From assembly GCA_002329325.1 (NCBI GenBank), contig DCTX01000093.1, positions 37,746 through 70,109 of the forward strand: 32,364 bases of DNA, in the 5' to 3' direction. Shown piece by piece: positions 1 to 6,971 of this stretch. Within the stretch, counting starts at the first letter, position 1; each line of letters begins with the position of its first letter. The position numbers and the translations under genes are program-made. The DNA comes from Anaerolineales bacterium UBA1429 (GTDB lineage Bacteria; Chloroflexota; Anaerolineae; UBA1429). A model generated the notes under the pieces. The model had not been told where the DNA came from, searched no databases, and saw only the letters and a program-made list of their open reading frames with translations.

Positions 1-480
1 GCCGTGGCGGTGGTGGGCCGGCGCGAGCATCCCCTGCGGGTGGCCGCCGAGACGGCGGGCGCACAGGGGATCAACGCCTCCCGGCAGGATCCCTTGGGCG
101 CGCTGCAGGAGTGGAGCGGCGGCTTGGGCGCCGACGTCGTGTTCGAGGCGGTGGGCGGCGCCGGCGGCACCCTGGATCTGGCCCTGCAGCTTGCGGCGCC
201 CCGCGGTCGCGTAGGGGTGGTGGGCAGCTTTCAGGGGCCCCAGACGGTGGATGTGCGCATCGGCTACCGACGCGAGCTAACACTGCAATGGGTATGGAGC
301 TATGCCCACCGCGGCAACCGGCCCGAGTTCGCCGTGGCGCTGGACATGCTGGCCCGCGGCCAGTTCCGGGCAGCGCCCCTGATCACCCATCGCTTCCCCC
401 TGGAGCAGATCGCTCAGGCGTTTGAGGCGGCGGACGACAAGGCGTCCGCCCAATCCATCAAGGTAGTGGTCATTCCCTGA
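1..480 (+). CDS. Zinc-type alcohol dehydrogenase (MDR family), C-terminal part, cut by window start
   Basis: The frame is open from the first base and ends with TGA at 478-480, so only the last 159 codons are present. The visible part is the end of the NAD(P)-binding Rossmann domain and the C-terminal part of the catalytic fold of a medium-chain dehydrogenase/reductase: the stretch GADVVFEAVGG followed by LQLAAPRGRVGVVGSF is the usual beta-strand pattern after the cofactor site, and the closing segment with PLITHRFPLEQIAQAFEAA is typical of the sorbitol or threonine dehydrogenase-like branch. Zinc ligands and the GxGxxG loop lie upstream of the window, so the substrate cannot be named. The next gene starts 20 bases later on the same strand, which suggests one operon. 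Confidence 0.85.
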   Translation, partial: AVAVVGRREHPLRVAAETAGAQGINASRQDPLGALQEWSGGLGADVVFEAVGGAGGTLDLALQLAAPRGRVGVVGSFQGPQTVDVRIGYRRELTLQWVWSYAHRGNRPEFAVALDMLARGQFRAAPLITHRFPLEQIAQAFEAADDKASAQSIKVVVIP

Positions 481-500
481 AAAGACGTGGAGGAGTGCAA

Positions 501-1706
501 ATGGAACGTGTAGCGCCAAAGGCACAAGGGTTCTGCGCCGAGCGGTTGGGCCGCATTGGCGCCGCCATGGGCCGCTATGTGGACGAGGGCAAGCTGGCCG
601 GCATCGCCACTCTCATCGCCCGGCGCGGCCAGATCGTGCATCTGGAGACCGTGGGCTGGGCCGATATCGAAAAGCAGCGTCCGCTGGGAGAGGATGCCAT
701 CTATCGCATCTACTCCATGTCCAAGCCCATCACCGTTGTGGGCGCCCTGATGCTCTGGGAGGAGGGACGCTTCCTGCTGGACGATCCTGTCAGCCGCTAC
801 ATCCCCGAGCTGGCCGAGATGCAAGTGCTGCGCGGGATGGAAGGCGGCAAGCCCGTGCTCTCGCCGCCCCAGAATCCCATGACCATCCGTCATCTGATGA
901 CCCATACGGCCGGGATGACCTATGGCATGTTCGCCCCCGATTCGCCCGGCGAGGCCATGTACCGGGAGTCGGGGCTGCTGCGTCCCGACCACACCCTGGC
1001 GGACATGATCCAGGTCCTCAAGGGCTTGCCGCTCCTGTTCGAGCCCGGCAGCCGGTGGCTCTACTCCGTCAGCATCGACGTCCTGGGCCGGCTGATCGAG
1101 GTGATCTCGGGGCAGTCGCTGGATGTCTTTTTCCGCGAGCGAATCTTTGAGCCCCTGGGCATGAAGGACACGGGCTTTTTCGTGGCGCCCGAGGCCGTGG
1201 ATCGGCTGGCGACCTTCTACACCATGGGCGAGGGAGGGCGTCTGGTTCCCATGGGCGCCCGCGCCGGGCGCGACTATACGCGGCCCGAGCCGCTCCTTTC
1301 GGGCGGCGGTGGACTGGTCGCCTCCATCCTCGACTATGCGCGCTTTGCGCAGATGCTGGCCCAGGGCGGCGCGCTGAATGGCGTGCGCCTGCTGGCGCCG
1401 CGCACCGTGGCCCTCATGGGCAGCAACCACCTGCCGCCGGCCCTGGGCTGGTATGGCGATCCGCCCCACGCGGGCAACGGCTTTGGTCTGGGCGTGCGGG
1501 TCCTGGTGGATCCCGCCGCGGCCGGTCAGCTCGACGCCCCCGGCAGCTTTGGCTGGTCGGGCTATGCCAGCACCGACTACTGGGTGGACCCGGCCAACGA
1601 GATGTACGGGATCATCATGATGCAGTTCGTCGCGCTGCCGCCTGCGGTGGGCTACCCCACGGCGGCCCAATTCCGCACCCTGGCCTACCAGGCGCTGGTT
1701 GGATGA
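501..1706 (+). CDS. Serine hydrolase, beta-lactamase/class C esterase family
   Basis: This 401-residue protein has the penicillin-binding/class C beta-lactamase fold. The nucleophile motif SxxK is S72-M-S-K75, preceded by the usual IYRIY segment, and the second catalytic motif is Y188-S-V in the context PGSRWLYS. The HLMTHTAGM block at about 131-139 and the LSGGGGLVAS block are further family signatures. Members are usually esterases, D-aminopeptidases or transpeptidase-like enzymes, so beta-lactam resistance should not be assumed. No signal peptide is seen, pointing to a cytoplasmic esterase. I chose ATG 501 over GTG 495 because GGAGG at 489-493 lies seven bases before it. The stop overlaps the next start in an ATGA tetranucleotide, so the two are probably translationally coupled. 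Confidence 0.9.
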   Translation: MERVAPKAQGFCAERLGRIGAAMGRYVDEGKLAGIATLIARRGQIVHLETVGWADIEKQRPLGEDAIYRIYSMSKPITVVGALMLWEEGRFLLDDPVSRYIPELAEMQVLRGMEGGKPVLSPPQNPMTIRHLMTHTAGMTYGMFAPDSPGEAMYRESGLLRPDHTLADMIQVLKGLPLLFEPGSRWLYSVSIDVLGRLIEVISGQSLDVFFRERIFEPLGMKDTGFFVAPEAVDRLATFYTMGEGGRLVPMGARAGRDYTRPEPLLSGGGGLVASILDYARFAQMLAQGGALNGVRLLAPRTVALMGSNHLPPALGWYGDPPHAGNGFGLGVRVLVDPAAAGQLDAPGSFGWSGYASTDYWVDPANEMYGIIMMQFVALPPAVGYPTAAQFRTLAYQALVG

Positions 1707-2350
1707 TGCCCGCGACGGGGCGTTCGCCGGATCCCAAGGGGATCGTAGAGCAGGGCTATGACCGCATGGGCGCCGCCTATGCCGAGTGGGTCCAGGGCGA
1801 ACGCGACCTTGCGCGAGAGGAGTACACGCGGCTGCTGCTGGAGAGTCTGCCAGCCGGCAGCCGCGTGCTCGATCTGGGCTGCGGCGCCGGCCTGCCCACC
1901 GCGCGAGAACTGGCCCGCCGCCATGCCGTCGTGGGCGTAGACATCTCGTTTCAGCAGGTGGCGCGGGCTCGGCGAAATGTGCCTGAGGCGGCCTTTGTGC
2001 AGGCGGACATGGCCGAGCTGGCCCTGGCGCCCCACAGTGTGGACGCGGTGGCCGCCTTCTACTCGCTGATCCATCTGCCTCGGGAGGAACAGCCTGCCCT
2101 GCTGGCGCGCATCGCCCACTGGCTGCGGCCTGGCGGGCTGCTGGTGGCCACCATGGGGACGCAAGCGGATCCTGGCTCGGTGGATGCCTTCTTCGGGGAG
2201 CCGATGTACTGGAGCGGGTACGATGCCGAGGCGAACCGACGGGCCATCGCCGCCGCTGGTCTCGAGGCGGTTCGGGTGACCGCAACCACCAAAGAGGAGT
2301 TTGGCGATCCGGTTACGTTTCTCTGGGTCGTCGCACGGGCGCCGCGCTGA
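1703..2350 (+). CDS. Class I SAM-dependent methyltransferase
   Basis: A 215-residue protein with the Rossmann-type methyltransferase fold. Motif I is VLDLGCGAGLP at about residues 55-65, followed by the acidic end of strand 2 (VVGVDIS, about 76-82), the FVQADMAEL segment and the motif IV region with VDAVAAFYSLIHLPREEQPA. The later LRPGGLLVATMG segment is the common post-motif of Methyltransf_11/25 proteins. The substrate is unknown, and the sequence is not close to any named enzyme I recognise. It overlaps the hydrolase gene by four bases (ATGA) and ends three bases before the convergent MGMT gene. Confidence 0.88.
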   Translation: MMPATGRSPDPKGIVEQGYDRMGAAYAEWVQGERDLAREEYTRLLLESLPAGSRVLDLGCGAGLPTARELARRHAVVGVDISFQQVARARRNVPEAAFVQADMAELALAPHSVDAVAAFYSLIHLPREEQPALLARIAHWLRPGGLLVATMGTQADPGSVDAFFGEPMYWSGYDAEANRRAIAAAGLEAVRVTATTKEEFGDPVTFLWVVARAPR

Positions 2351-2352
2351 AC

Positions 2353-2910
2353 CTAGTGGTCGATGAACTCGGGCAAGACGCGCGCCTCGTCATCCAGGCG
2401 CACGCCCTCCATCTCCAGCAAGATGCGCTTCATCTCCAGGCCGCCGGCGAACCCGCCCAGGCGACCGTCGGCGCGCACAGCCCGGTGGCAGGGGATGAGG
2501 ATAGGGAACGGATTGCGGGCGAGGGCGGTGCCCACGGCCCGGGCCGCCCCGGGGTGGCCGATGCGCTTGGCCAGCTCGCCGTAGGTGCTGACGCGCCCGC
2601 GAGGGATGGCGTGCTCGGCCAACAGCGCCAGGCGCTGGAAGGGTAGGCAGTCCTGCAGGGCGAGCCGACTGGGGTCGAAGGTGATGGGCTCGCCGGACAG
2701 ATATCGCTCCAGATCCGCGAGAAGGGCTGCGATGTCAGGATCGCTGTCGGGCGTAGCGCCTGCGTACACCGTCCTGAGCAAGAGCTCCACGTGTTCCGTG
2801 TCACCGGGTAGGAGGATGCGGCGCACCAAGGGATGCGGCTCATCCTCCGCTTGCCAGAGCAGCAAGATATCGCCGAAGCGCGAGGACAGGGACTGATAGC
2901 GATAACCCAC
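2353..2910 (-). CDS. ogt: Methylated-DNA--protein-cysteine methyltransferase (Ogt/MGMT type)
   Basis: The protein removes alkyl groups from O6-alkylguanine by irreversible transfer to its own cysteine. The active-site motif IPCHR is present (C141 with H142 and R143), preceded by the helix-turn-helix region with GRVSTYGELAKRIGHPGAARAVGTAL (about 105-130) and followed by GRLGGFAGGLEMKRILLE. The N-terminal part (1-80) is the less conserved ribonuclease-like domain, giving 185 residues, normal for Ogt. The frame stays open upstream to 3039, but GTG at 2908-2910 has a good GGAGG nine bases before it (2920-2924) and a promoter just beyond, so I take it as the start. The gene is convergent with the methyltransferase, with only two bases between stops. 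Confidence 0.92.
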   Translation of the reverse strand: MGYRYQSLSSRFGDILLLWQAEDEPHPLVRRILLPGDTEHVELLLRTVYAGATPDSDPDIAALLADLERYLSGEPITFDPSRLALQDCLPFQRLALLAEHAIPRGRVSTYGELAKRIGHPGAARAVGTALARNPFPILIPCHRAVRADGRLGGFAGGLEMKRILLEMEGVRLDDEARVLPEFIDH

Positions 2911-2938
2911 AGTGGACCACCTCCGTCGATTGCGAGCA

Positions 2939-2967
2939 AGCATAGCCGGCCGATCGGTGCGCGTCAA
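2939..2967 (-). promoter_or_regulatory. Sigma70-type promoter for the MGMT gene
   Basis: On the minus strand TTGACG (2962-2967) and TATGCT (2939-2944) are separated by exactly 17 bases. The expected transcription start is near 2932, giving a leader of about 21 bases with the ribosome site inside it. This supports the GTG start at 2910 over longer alternatives. Confidence 0.6.
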
Positions 2968-3006
2968 GCCTATTGGGACAGGCAACCATGGGCCTACAAC
3001 AGAACA

Positions 3007-3032
3007 GGAGGGCGAGACCATGCTCGCCCTCC
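3007..3032 (-). terminator. Hairpin terminator downstream of the RRM gene
   Basis: A perfect 10-bp inverted repeat (GGAGGGCGAG and its complement) with a six-base loop lies 29 bases past the RRM stop. The sequence following on the minus strand is moderately T-rich but has no long T-run, so it may be a factor-assisted or Chloroflexota-style hairpin terminator. Confidence 0.6.
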
Positions 3033-3060
3033 TTGCCACCGCAATGCCTGTCAGACCTCT

Positions 3061-3360
3061 CTACCAGCGATCGTAGGAGCTGGAGCGATCGTCCCGCCCG
3101 CCACCGCCGGAGGGGCGAGGGCTCGCCTCGGCGACCCGGATCGTGCGGCCATCGAGCACCGTCTCATTGAGCTGTGCGATGGCCTCGGCGGCGGCCTGCT
3201 CGTTCTCCATCTCGACAAAGCCAAATCCGCGGGAACGGCCGCTGTAGCGATCGGTGATCACAGTAGCGTCCCTGACGGGGCCGATCTGCTGAAAAGCCTC
3301 TCGCAAGCCGTCGTCCGTGGTGTCATAGCTGAGGTTGCCTACGTACAGTCGCGTGTTCAT
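3061..3360 (-). CDS. RRM-domain RNA-binding protein (cold-inducible Rbp type)
   Basis: A 99-residue protein made of one RNA recognition motif and a short Gly/Arg/Ser tail. RNP2 is LYVGNL (5-10) and RNP1 is RGFGFVEM (44-51), with the intervening loop SYDTTDDGLREAF typical of the bacterial and cyanobacterial Rbp family. The tail (about 84-99) is Gly-Gly-Gly-Gly and Ser/Asp/Arg-rich and ends in Trp. In cyanobacteria such proteins bind RNA and are often cold-induced; that role is inference here. ATG 3358-3360 has a GAGAGG ribosome site just upstream and starts exactly at the canonical N-terminus of the fold. The long region upstream looks like a leader from a promoter at 3652-3680. Confidence 0.92.
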   Translation of the reverse strand: MNTRLYVGNLSYDTTDDGLREAFQQIGPVRDATVITDRYSGRSRGFGFVEMENEQAAAEAIAQLNETVLDGRTIRVAEASPRPSGGGGRDDRSSSYDRW

Positions 3361-3799
3361 ACCCGTCCTCTCACTCGTTCTCAGAATCGTGGCGCGGTCA
3401 TGCCCTACCCTAGGTGACACAGGCACCGGACGGACGACGCAACGCCGCGATCGTGCAAACCGAGGCTCTCTCGGCAGACTGCACGGCGGCTCATCGGCTG
3501 CGCGCTCCCGTCGGTGGCGCCGGGCTCAAGCAAGCGACTAGACGACCGTCAGGCAGTGTGTCTTGGGATCTGCCCGTGTACGCAAAAACCGCCCCCAGGT
3601 CCAACAACCCGGCGGCGGCAATCGCAGACAACCAGATCCCTGGCAGCATTCATCATGACACATTTCGCCCAGCTTGTCAAATATCCTTTGCCGACTATGG
3701 CTAAATATGTGCGGGCAAGATGGCACGCGACGCAGAGGAAAGGCGCCTGGCCCCGATCCCCTGCGCCGCGCTGGCCTGGCTAGAGACGGGCGGGGTCGC
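3361..3799. other. Gene-free 439-bp interval: probable RRM leader
   Basis: I find no convincing gene here on either strand. Open frames that cross it have no family signature or good ribosome site. It holds one good minus-strand promoter (3652-3680), which would give the RRM gene a leader of about 285 bases. The 3700-3799 part is the space downstream of the aldo/keto reductase stop; no strong terminator is obvious in it. Confidence 0.5.
3652..3680 (-). promoter_or_regulatory. Candidate promoter for the RRM gene, far upstream
   Basis: On the minus strand a consensus TTGACA (3675-3680) is followed after 17 bases by CATGAT (3652-3657, four of six matches). Transcription would start near 3645, some 285 bases before the RRM start codon. 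A nearer promoter cannot be excluded. Confidence 0.45.
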
Positions 3800-4789
3800 T
3801 CAGGTGGCCTGCTCGGCGTCGCGATAGGTGGGCACGCCCTCCTCAGCCATGATGCGATCAATCTCGGCCTTGTCGTCGTCGCTTAGCTTCCAGGCAGCAG
3901 CCGCCACGTTCTCCTGCAGTTCCTGGGGGTTGCGGATGCCCACCAGGCCAACGGTGACGGCCGGGTTGCTGAGCACCCAGGCCAGGGCAAGCTGCGCCAC
4001 CGTGTGATCGCGCTCGCGGGCAAACACCTTGAGGCGATCCACGGCCTTGATGGTGCGCAGCATGTTCTCGCGCTGGAACAGGGGCAAGCCAAAAGCCGTG
4101 CCCCGCGAGCGCCAGTCCCAATCCACAAAGGTTGTCTCTTCGGTAAAGGCGCCCGCCAGGAGCCCAAAGGCGAGGGAGCCGTACGCCATGTAGCCGATGC
4201 CGTTGTTGAGGCAGTAGGGCAGCACCTCGCGCTCCATGCGCCGATCCAGCAGGTTGTAGCCCACCTGATTCGCCGTCAGATGGCCATGCTGCTCGCACTC
4301 TTCCATCATCGCCACGGTATAGTTCGACACGCCATAGTGCCGAATCTTGCCCGAGGCCTTGAGGTCCTCCAGGGCGCGGATGGTCTCCTCGTGGGGCGTC
4401 CTGTGATCGGGCCAGTGGATCAGGAGCAGGTCCACCCAATCGGTCTGCAACCTTTGCAGGCAGCCCTCTGCGCTGGCGACGACGTGGGCATAGCTCGCGT
4501 CTCGCCCGGTGCTCTTGTTCTCCTCGTTGACCACGAACCCGACCTTGGTCACGAGGACGATTTCGTTGCGCCGATCGCCCAGGGCCTTGCCCAGGATCTC
4601 CTCCGAGTATCGCGGGCCATAGACCTCGGCGGTATCCACCAGGGTGATGCCGGCATCTAGGGCCATGTGCAGAGCCCGGCTTGCCTCCTGCACATCGATC
4701 TCGCCATATTGTGTGGTGCCCAACGCCCACGTGCCGAATCCGATGGCCGAAGAGACCAGATCCGAATCACCGAAACGACGCTGCTCCAT
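3800..4789 (-). CDS. Aldo/keto reductase
   Basis: A 329-residue NADPH-dependent oxidoreductase of the TIM-barrel aldo/keto reductase superfamily. The catalytic tetrad is visible: D52 and Y57 in VDTAEVYG, K82 in LVTKVGF, and H125 in LLLIHWPD. The N-terminal RRFGDSDLVSSAIGFGTWALG and the NQVGYNLLDRRMEREVLPYC segment place it with the potassium channel beta/YajO-like group that acts on small aldehydes and ketones. Length is normal. ATG 4787-4789 follows a strong AGGAGGGG. A TTGACA sits upstream on the minus strand at 4850-4855, but the matching -10 is weak. The gene is separated from the upstream dehydratase gene by a hairpin at 4856-4886, so it is probably transcribed on its own. Confidence 0.92.
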   Translation of the reverse strand: MEQRRFGDSDLVSSAIGFGTWALGTTQYGEIDVQEASRALHMALDAGITLVDTAEVYGPRYSEEILGKALGDRRNEIVLVTKVGFVVNEENKSTGRDASYAHVVASAEGCLQRLQTDWVDLLLIHWPDHRTPHEETIRALEDLKASGKIRHYGVSNYTVAMMEECEQHGHLTANQVGYNLLDRRMEREVLPYCLNNGIGYMAYGSLAFGLLAGAFTEETTFVDWDWRSRGTAFGLPLFQRENMLRTIKAVDRLKVFARERDHTVAQLALAWVLSNPAVTVGLVGIRNPQELQENVAAAAWKLSDDDKAEIDRIMAEEGVPTYRDAEQAT

Positions 4790-4855
4790 GATCCCCTCCT
4801 GTGTGTTACGAGATCAGAACGGGTATGGTGTACGGCAGTTGAGGGGCAATGTCAA

Positions 4856-4886
4856 GGCGCCCCGATGCTCTCAGCATCGGGACGCC
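4856..4886 (-). terminator. Hairpin terminator after the dehydratase gene
   Basis: CCCGATGCT (4861-4869) pairs with AGCATCGGG (4873-4881) around a three-base loop, and the stem extends outward by GGCG/CGCC past one mismatch. It starts 40 bases beyond the dehydratase stop on the minus strand and just before the aldo/keto reductase promoter region. Confidence 0.6.
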
Positions 4887-4925
4887 CTGTGGTGGGCAGA
4901 AGTGGCGCGCAGCTGGCGTTAGTCT

Positions 4926-6047
4926 CTAGCCATCCACGCCGCGACGTCGCCGGTTGACGGCGATCTCGTCCTCGTAGTCGTAGCGGTAGTTCTTGTAGGC
5001 GGCCACCGGGTACTTGGCGATGGCCTCCTCGTTCAGGGTGAGGCCCAGGCCGGGACGATCGGGCACGGTCAGGTGGCCTTCCTGGTCAAAGATGACACCA
5101 TCCACCACCTCGCGCCGCCAGAAGACATCCCTGTCGCGGTGCTCCAGGAAGAGGCAGTTGGGCGACGCCGCCAACACGTGCAGGTTGGCCATCTCGGCGA
5201 TGGGGCCCGTGGAGCCATCGTGGGGCGCCAGCATGACGCCAAAGGCCTCGCACAGAGCGGCGATCTTTTTCATCTCGGTGATGCCGCCCACACGGGTGAT
5301 CTCCGGCTGGGCGATGGCGATGGCACGGGTCTCCAGCAAGTCGCGAAAGCTCCACTTGGAGAAGAGGCGCTCGCCGGCGGCCAAGGGGACCCGCACACGC
5401 TGGCCCAGCAGCCGCAGGGCCTCCAGATCGTCGGGGCTGGTGGGCTCCTCCAGGAAGATCGGCTTGTAGGGGTGGATGTCGTCCGCGAGGCTGAGGGCCT
5501 CGGCCATGGAGAACTCGCCGTGGCAGTGGACGCCGATATCGATGCCGTAGCCAAACTCCTCGCGCAGCTCCTTGAGCAGATCCACATTGGGGCCGCACTT
5601 GAAGGCCGTGTAGCCCTTTTCCACCAGGGCGCGGGCATCCTTGACGTTATCGGCGTGGCCATAGATGCGGATGCGGTTGTGGACCTTGCCGCCCAGAAGG
5701 GTGTGAATGGGCACGTTGAGCTGCTTGCCCTTGATGTCCCACAGGGCGATATCCAGGGCGCTGATCACGCCGCCGCGCACCGTGCCCGAGATGCCGTGGG
5801 CGTGGAGCATGCGGTAAAGCTTTTGCCAGACGCGTTCGGTGTGGAATGGCTCCTCGCGGTAGAGCGACTCGGCCACCTCCTGGATGCCCTTTTCCACCAC
5901 CTCGGGCCAGCCGCTGCCCTCGCCGATGCCATCAACGCCCTCGTAGGTCGTGACCTTGGTGAATACCCAGTTGCGCCCTCGTGGGCGATCGGTGTGCTGC
6001 AGGATGTTGGCGTTGATCAGGTAGGTCTTGACCTCTTCAATCCACAT
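4926..6047 (-). CDS. Enolase-superfamily sugar-acid dehydratase (GalD/mandelate racemase-like)
   Basis: A 373-residue protein of the mandelate racemase/muconate lactonizing enzyme group, most like D-galactonate-type dehydratases, which eliminate water from sugar acids using Mg2+. The N-terminal capping domain covers about 1-120 and the barrel about 125-360. Metal ligands E200 (FLEEP) and E226 (AAGER) and the catalytic-type H276 (LAPHDGSTGP) are present, as is H176 at the position of the GalD catalytic His. The first metal ligand, normally Asp, is His174 (VHCHGEF); the 26-residue spacing to E200 and from E200 to E226 shows the alignment is right. Substrate is therefore uncertain. ATG 6045-6047 has AGGAG eight bases upstream; the longer open frame to 6251 is not family-like. 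A promoter is at 6187-6215. Confidence 0.88.
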   Translation of the reverse strand: MWIEEVKTYLINANILQHTDRPRGRNWVFTKVTTYEGVDGIGEGSGWPEVVEKGIQEVAESLYREEPFHTERVWQKLYRMLHAHGISGTVRGGVISALDIALWDIKGKQLNVPIHTLLGGKVHNRIRIYGHADNVKDARALVEKGYTAFKCGPNVDLLKELREEFGYGIDIGVHCHGEFSMAEALSLADDIHPYKPIFLEEPTSPDDLEALRLLGQRVRVPLAAGERLFSKWSFRDLLETRAIAIAQPEITRVGGITEMKKIAALCEAFGVMLAPHDGSTGPIAEMANLHVLAASPNCLFLEHRDRDVFWRREVVDGVIFDQEGHLTVPDRPGLGLTLNEEAIAKYPVAAYKNYRYDYEDEIAVNRRRRGVDG

Positions 6048-6186
6048 GATGCTTGCTCCTCCACTGCACTGTAGATGACGGCAAAAACAACCCGGTCCTC
6101 GTGCGCGCGCGGGGTTCTGTGGGACGAGGGCGCCGTCGGTGGGCCGGGGCGTCCGCCGCGCCGTTGTGCGCGCACGCGATAGATAC

Positions 6187-6215
6187 AAGATAGACAGGCC
6201 GGGCGTGCGTGTCAA
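6187..6215 (-). promoter_or_regulatory. Promoter for the dehydratase gene
   Basis: TTGACA (6210-6215) and TATCTT (6187-6192) on the minus strand are 17 bases apart. The start point would be near 6180, leaving a leader of about 130 bases. A perfect palindrome GTGCGCGCAC (6166-6175) lies just after the start point and could be an operator. Confidence 0.55.
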
Positions 6216-6247
6216 ATGGAGTCGCGAGAGGCGCTCTGCCTGGCGCC

Positions 6248-6952
6248 TCATTCAGGGGGCGGATAGGGATAGGGCATTGGCGTCTCCATGCGCTGCCCCG
6301 AGCTAGAGGGGCCATCATCCTCGGGAGGGGGATAGGCCGGAGCTGTGGGAGACGGGGTTGCGGTGGGCGGCAGCGCGGTGGCCGAAGGGACGGCAGTGGC
6401 GGTAGGCGTCGGAGAAGGATCGGGCGGCCCTGTAACCACCGTTACCGGCAGCAGGAACTCGGTGTCGCCACGGGCCTTGCTGGCCTCGATCTGATTGCCC
6501 TCGGCGTCGAGGTAGATGCTCGTCGAGTCTCGGGCAAAGGCCATAGACGGATGCGAGACGAGAAGGCCAATCGTGCGGCCAAAGACGCCCTGGGGTAACC
6601 TCGGTTGGTCAAAGGCTACGGCGATGGAGAAAGTGTACGTTTCGCCAGCCTTTGCGTCAATGCGCCAATCCACAGAGTACTCATCCTGATACAGCACTTC
6701 TGCCCCTTCTGGGCCTCTCAGAAGGCCGAGAATAGTGCCTGCTTGCCTACTGAGCAGGCTTACTGCCAATCCGGGAATATCCTCCTTGGCCCGAATGGTG
6801 GCGGTGACTACCGTCGCCTCCTGGGCGCGCACCGGCCCTTCGATCTCGATGCCGAGGCAGATGTTTCCCTGGCACCCGAGAGTAGAACCACCCGAGCTGC
6901 AGGCCGCCAGCCCCAACACCAGAAGCAGAGAGACCGATAGAAAGCGTTTCAT
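6248..6952 (-). CDS. Secreted lipoprotein with Thr/Pro-rich C-terminal tail
   Basis: A 234-residue predicted lipoprotein of unknown function. The N-terminus MKRFLSVSLLLVLGLAAC is a lipoprotein signal with a LAAC lipobox, so C18 would be acylated and the protein held on the outside of the membrane. Residues of about 25-165 form a beta-rich domain with no family I recognise. The last 60 or so residues are low-complexity Pro/Thr/Ala and end in PYPYPPPE, a kind of tail common in Chloroflexota surface proteins. ATG 6950-6952 follows AGGAGG with six bases of spacing; an upstream in-frame ATG at 6988 would spoil the signal peptide and overlap the metalloprotease. It starts 19 bases after the metalloprotease stop, so the two are likely co-transcribed. 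Confidence 0.8.
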   Translation of the reverse strand: MKRFLSVSLLLVLGLAACSSGGSTLGCQGNICLGIEIEGPVRAQEATVVTATIRAKEDIPGLAVSLLSRQAGTILGLLRGPEGAEVLYQDEYSVDWRIDAKAGETYTFSIAVAFDQPRLPQGVFGRTIGLLVSHPSMAFARDSTSIYLDAEGNQIEASKARGDTEFLLPVTVVTGPPDPSPTPTATAVPSATALPPTATPSPTAPAYPPPEDDGPSSSGQRMETPMPYPYPPPE

Positions 6953-6971
6953 GGCAAGCCTCCTGATGTGC

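Noticed and set aside
501..1706. Beta-lactam resistance gene
   Set aside because: The SxxK/YxS fold is shared by many esterases and peptidases; no signal peptide is present, and no resistance-specific features are seen.
414..2285. 623-codon minus-strand frame opposite the hydrolase and methyltransferase
   Set aside because: No motif, no ribosome site, and the plus strand encodes two recognisable proteins with proper overlap and spacing.
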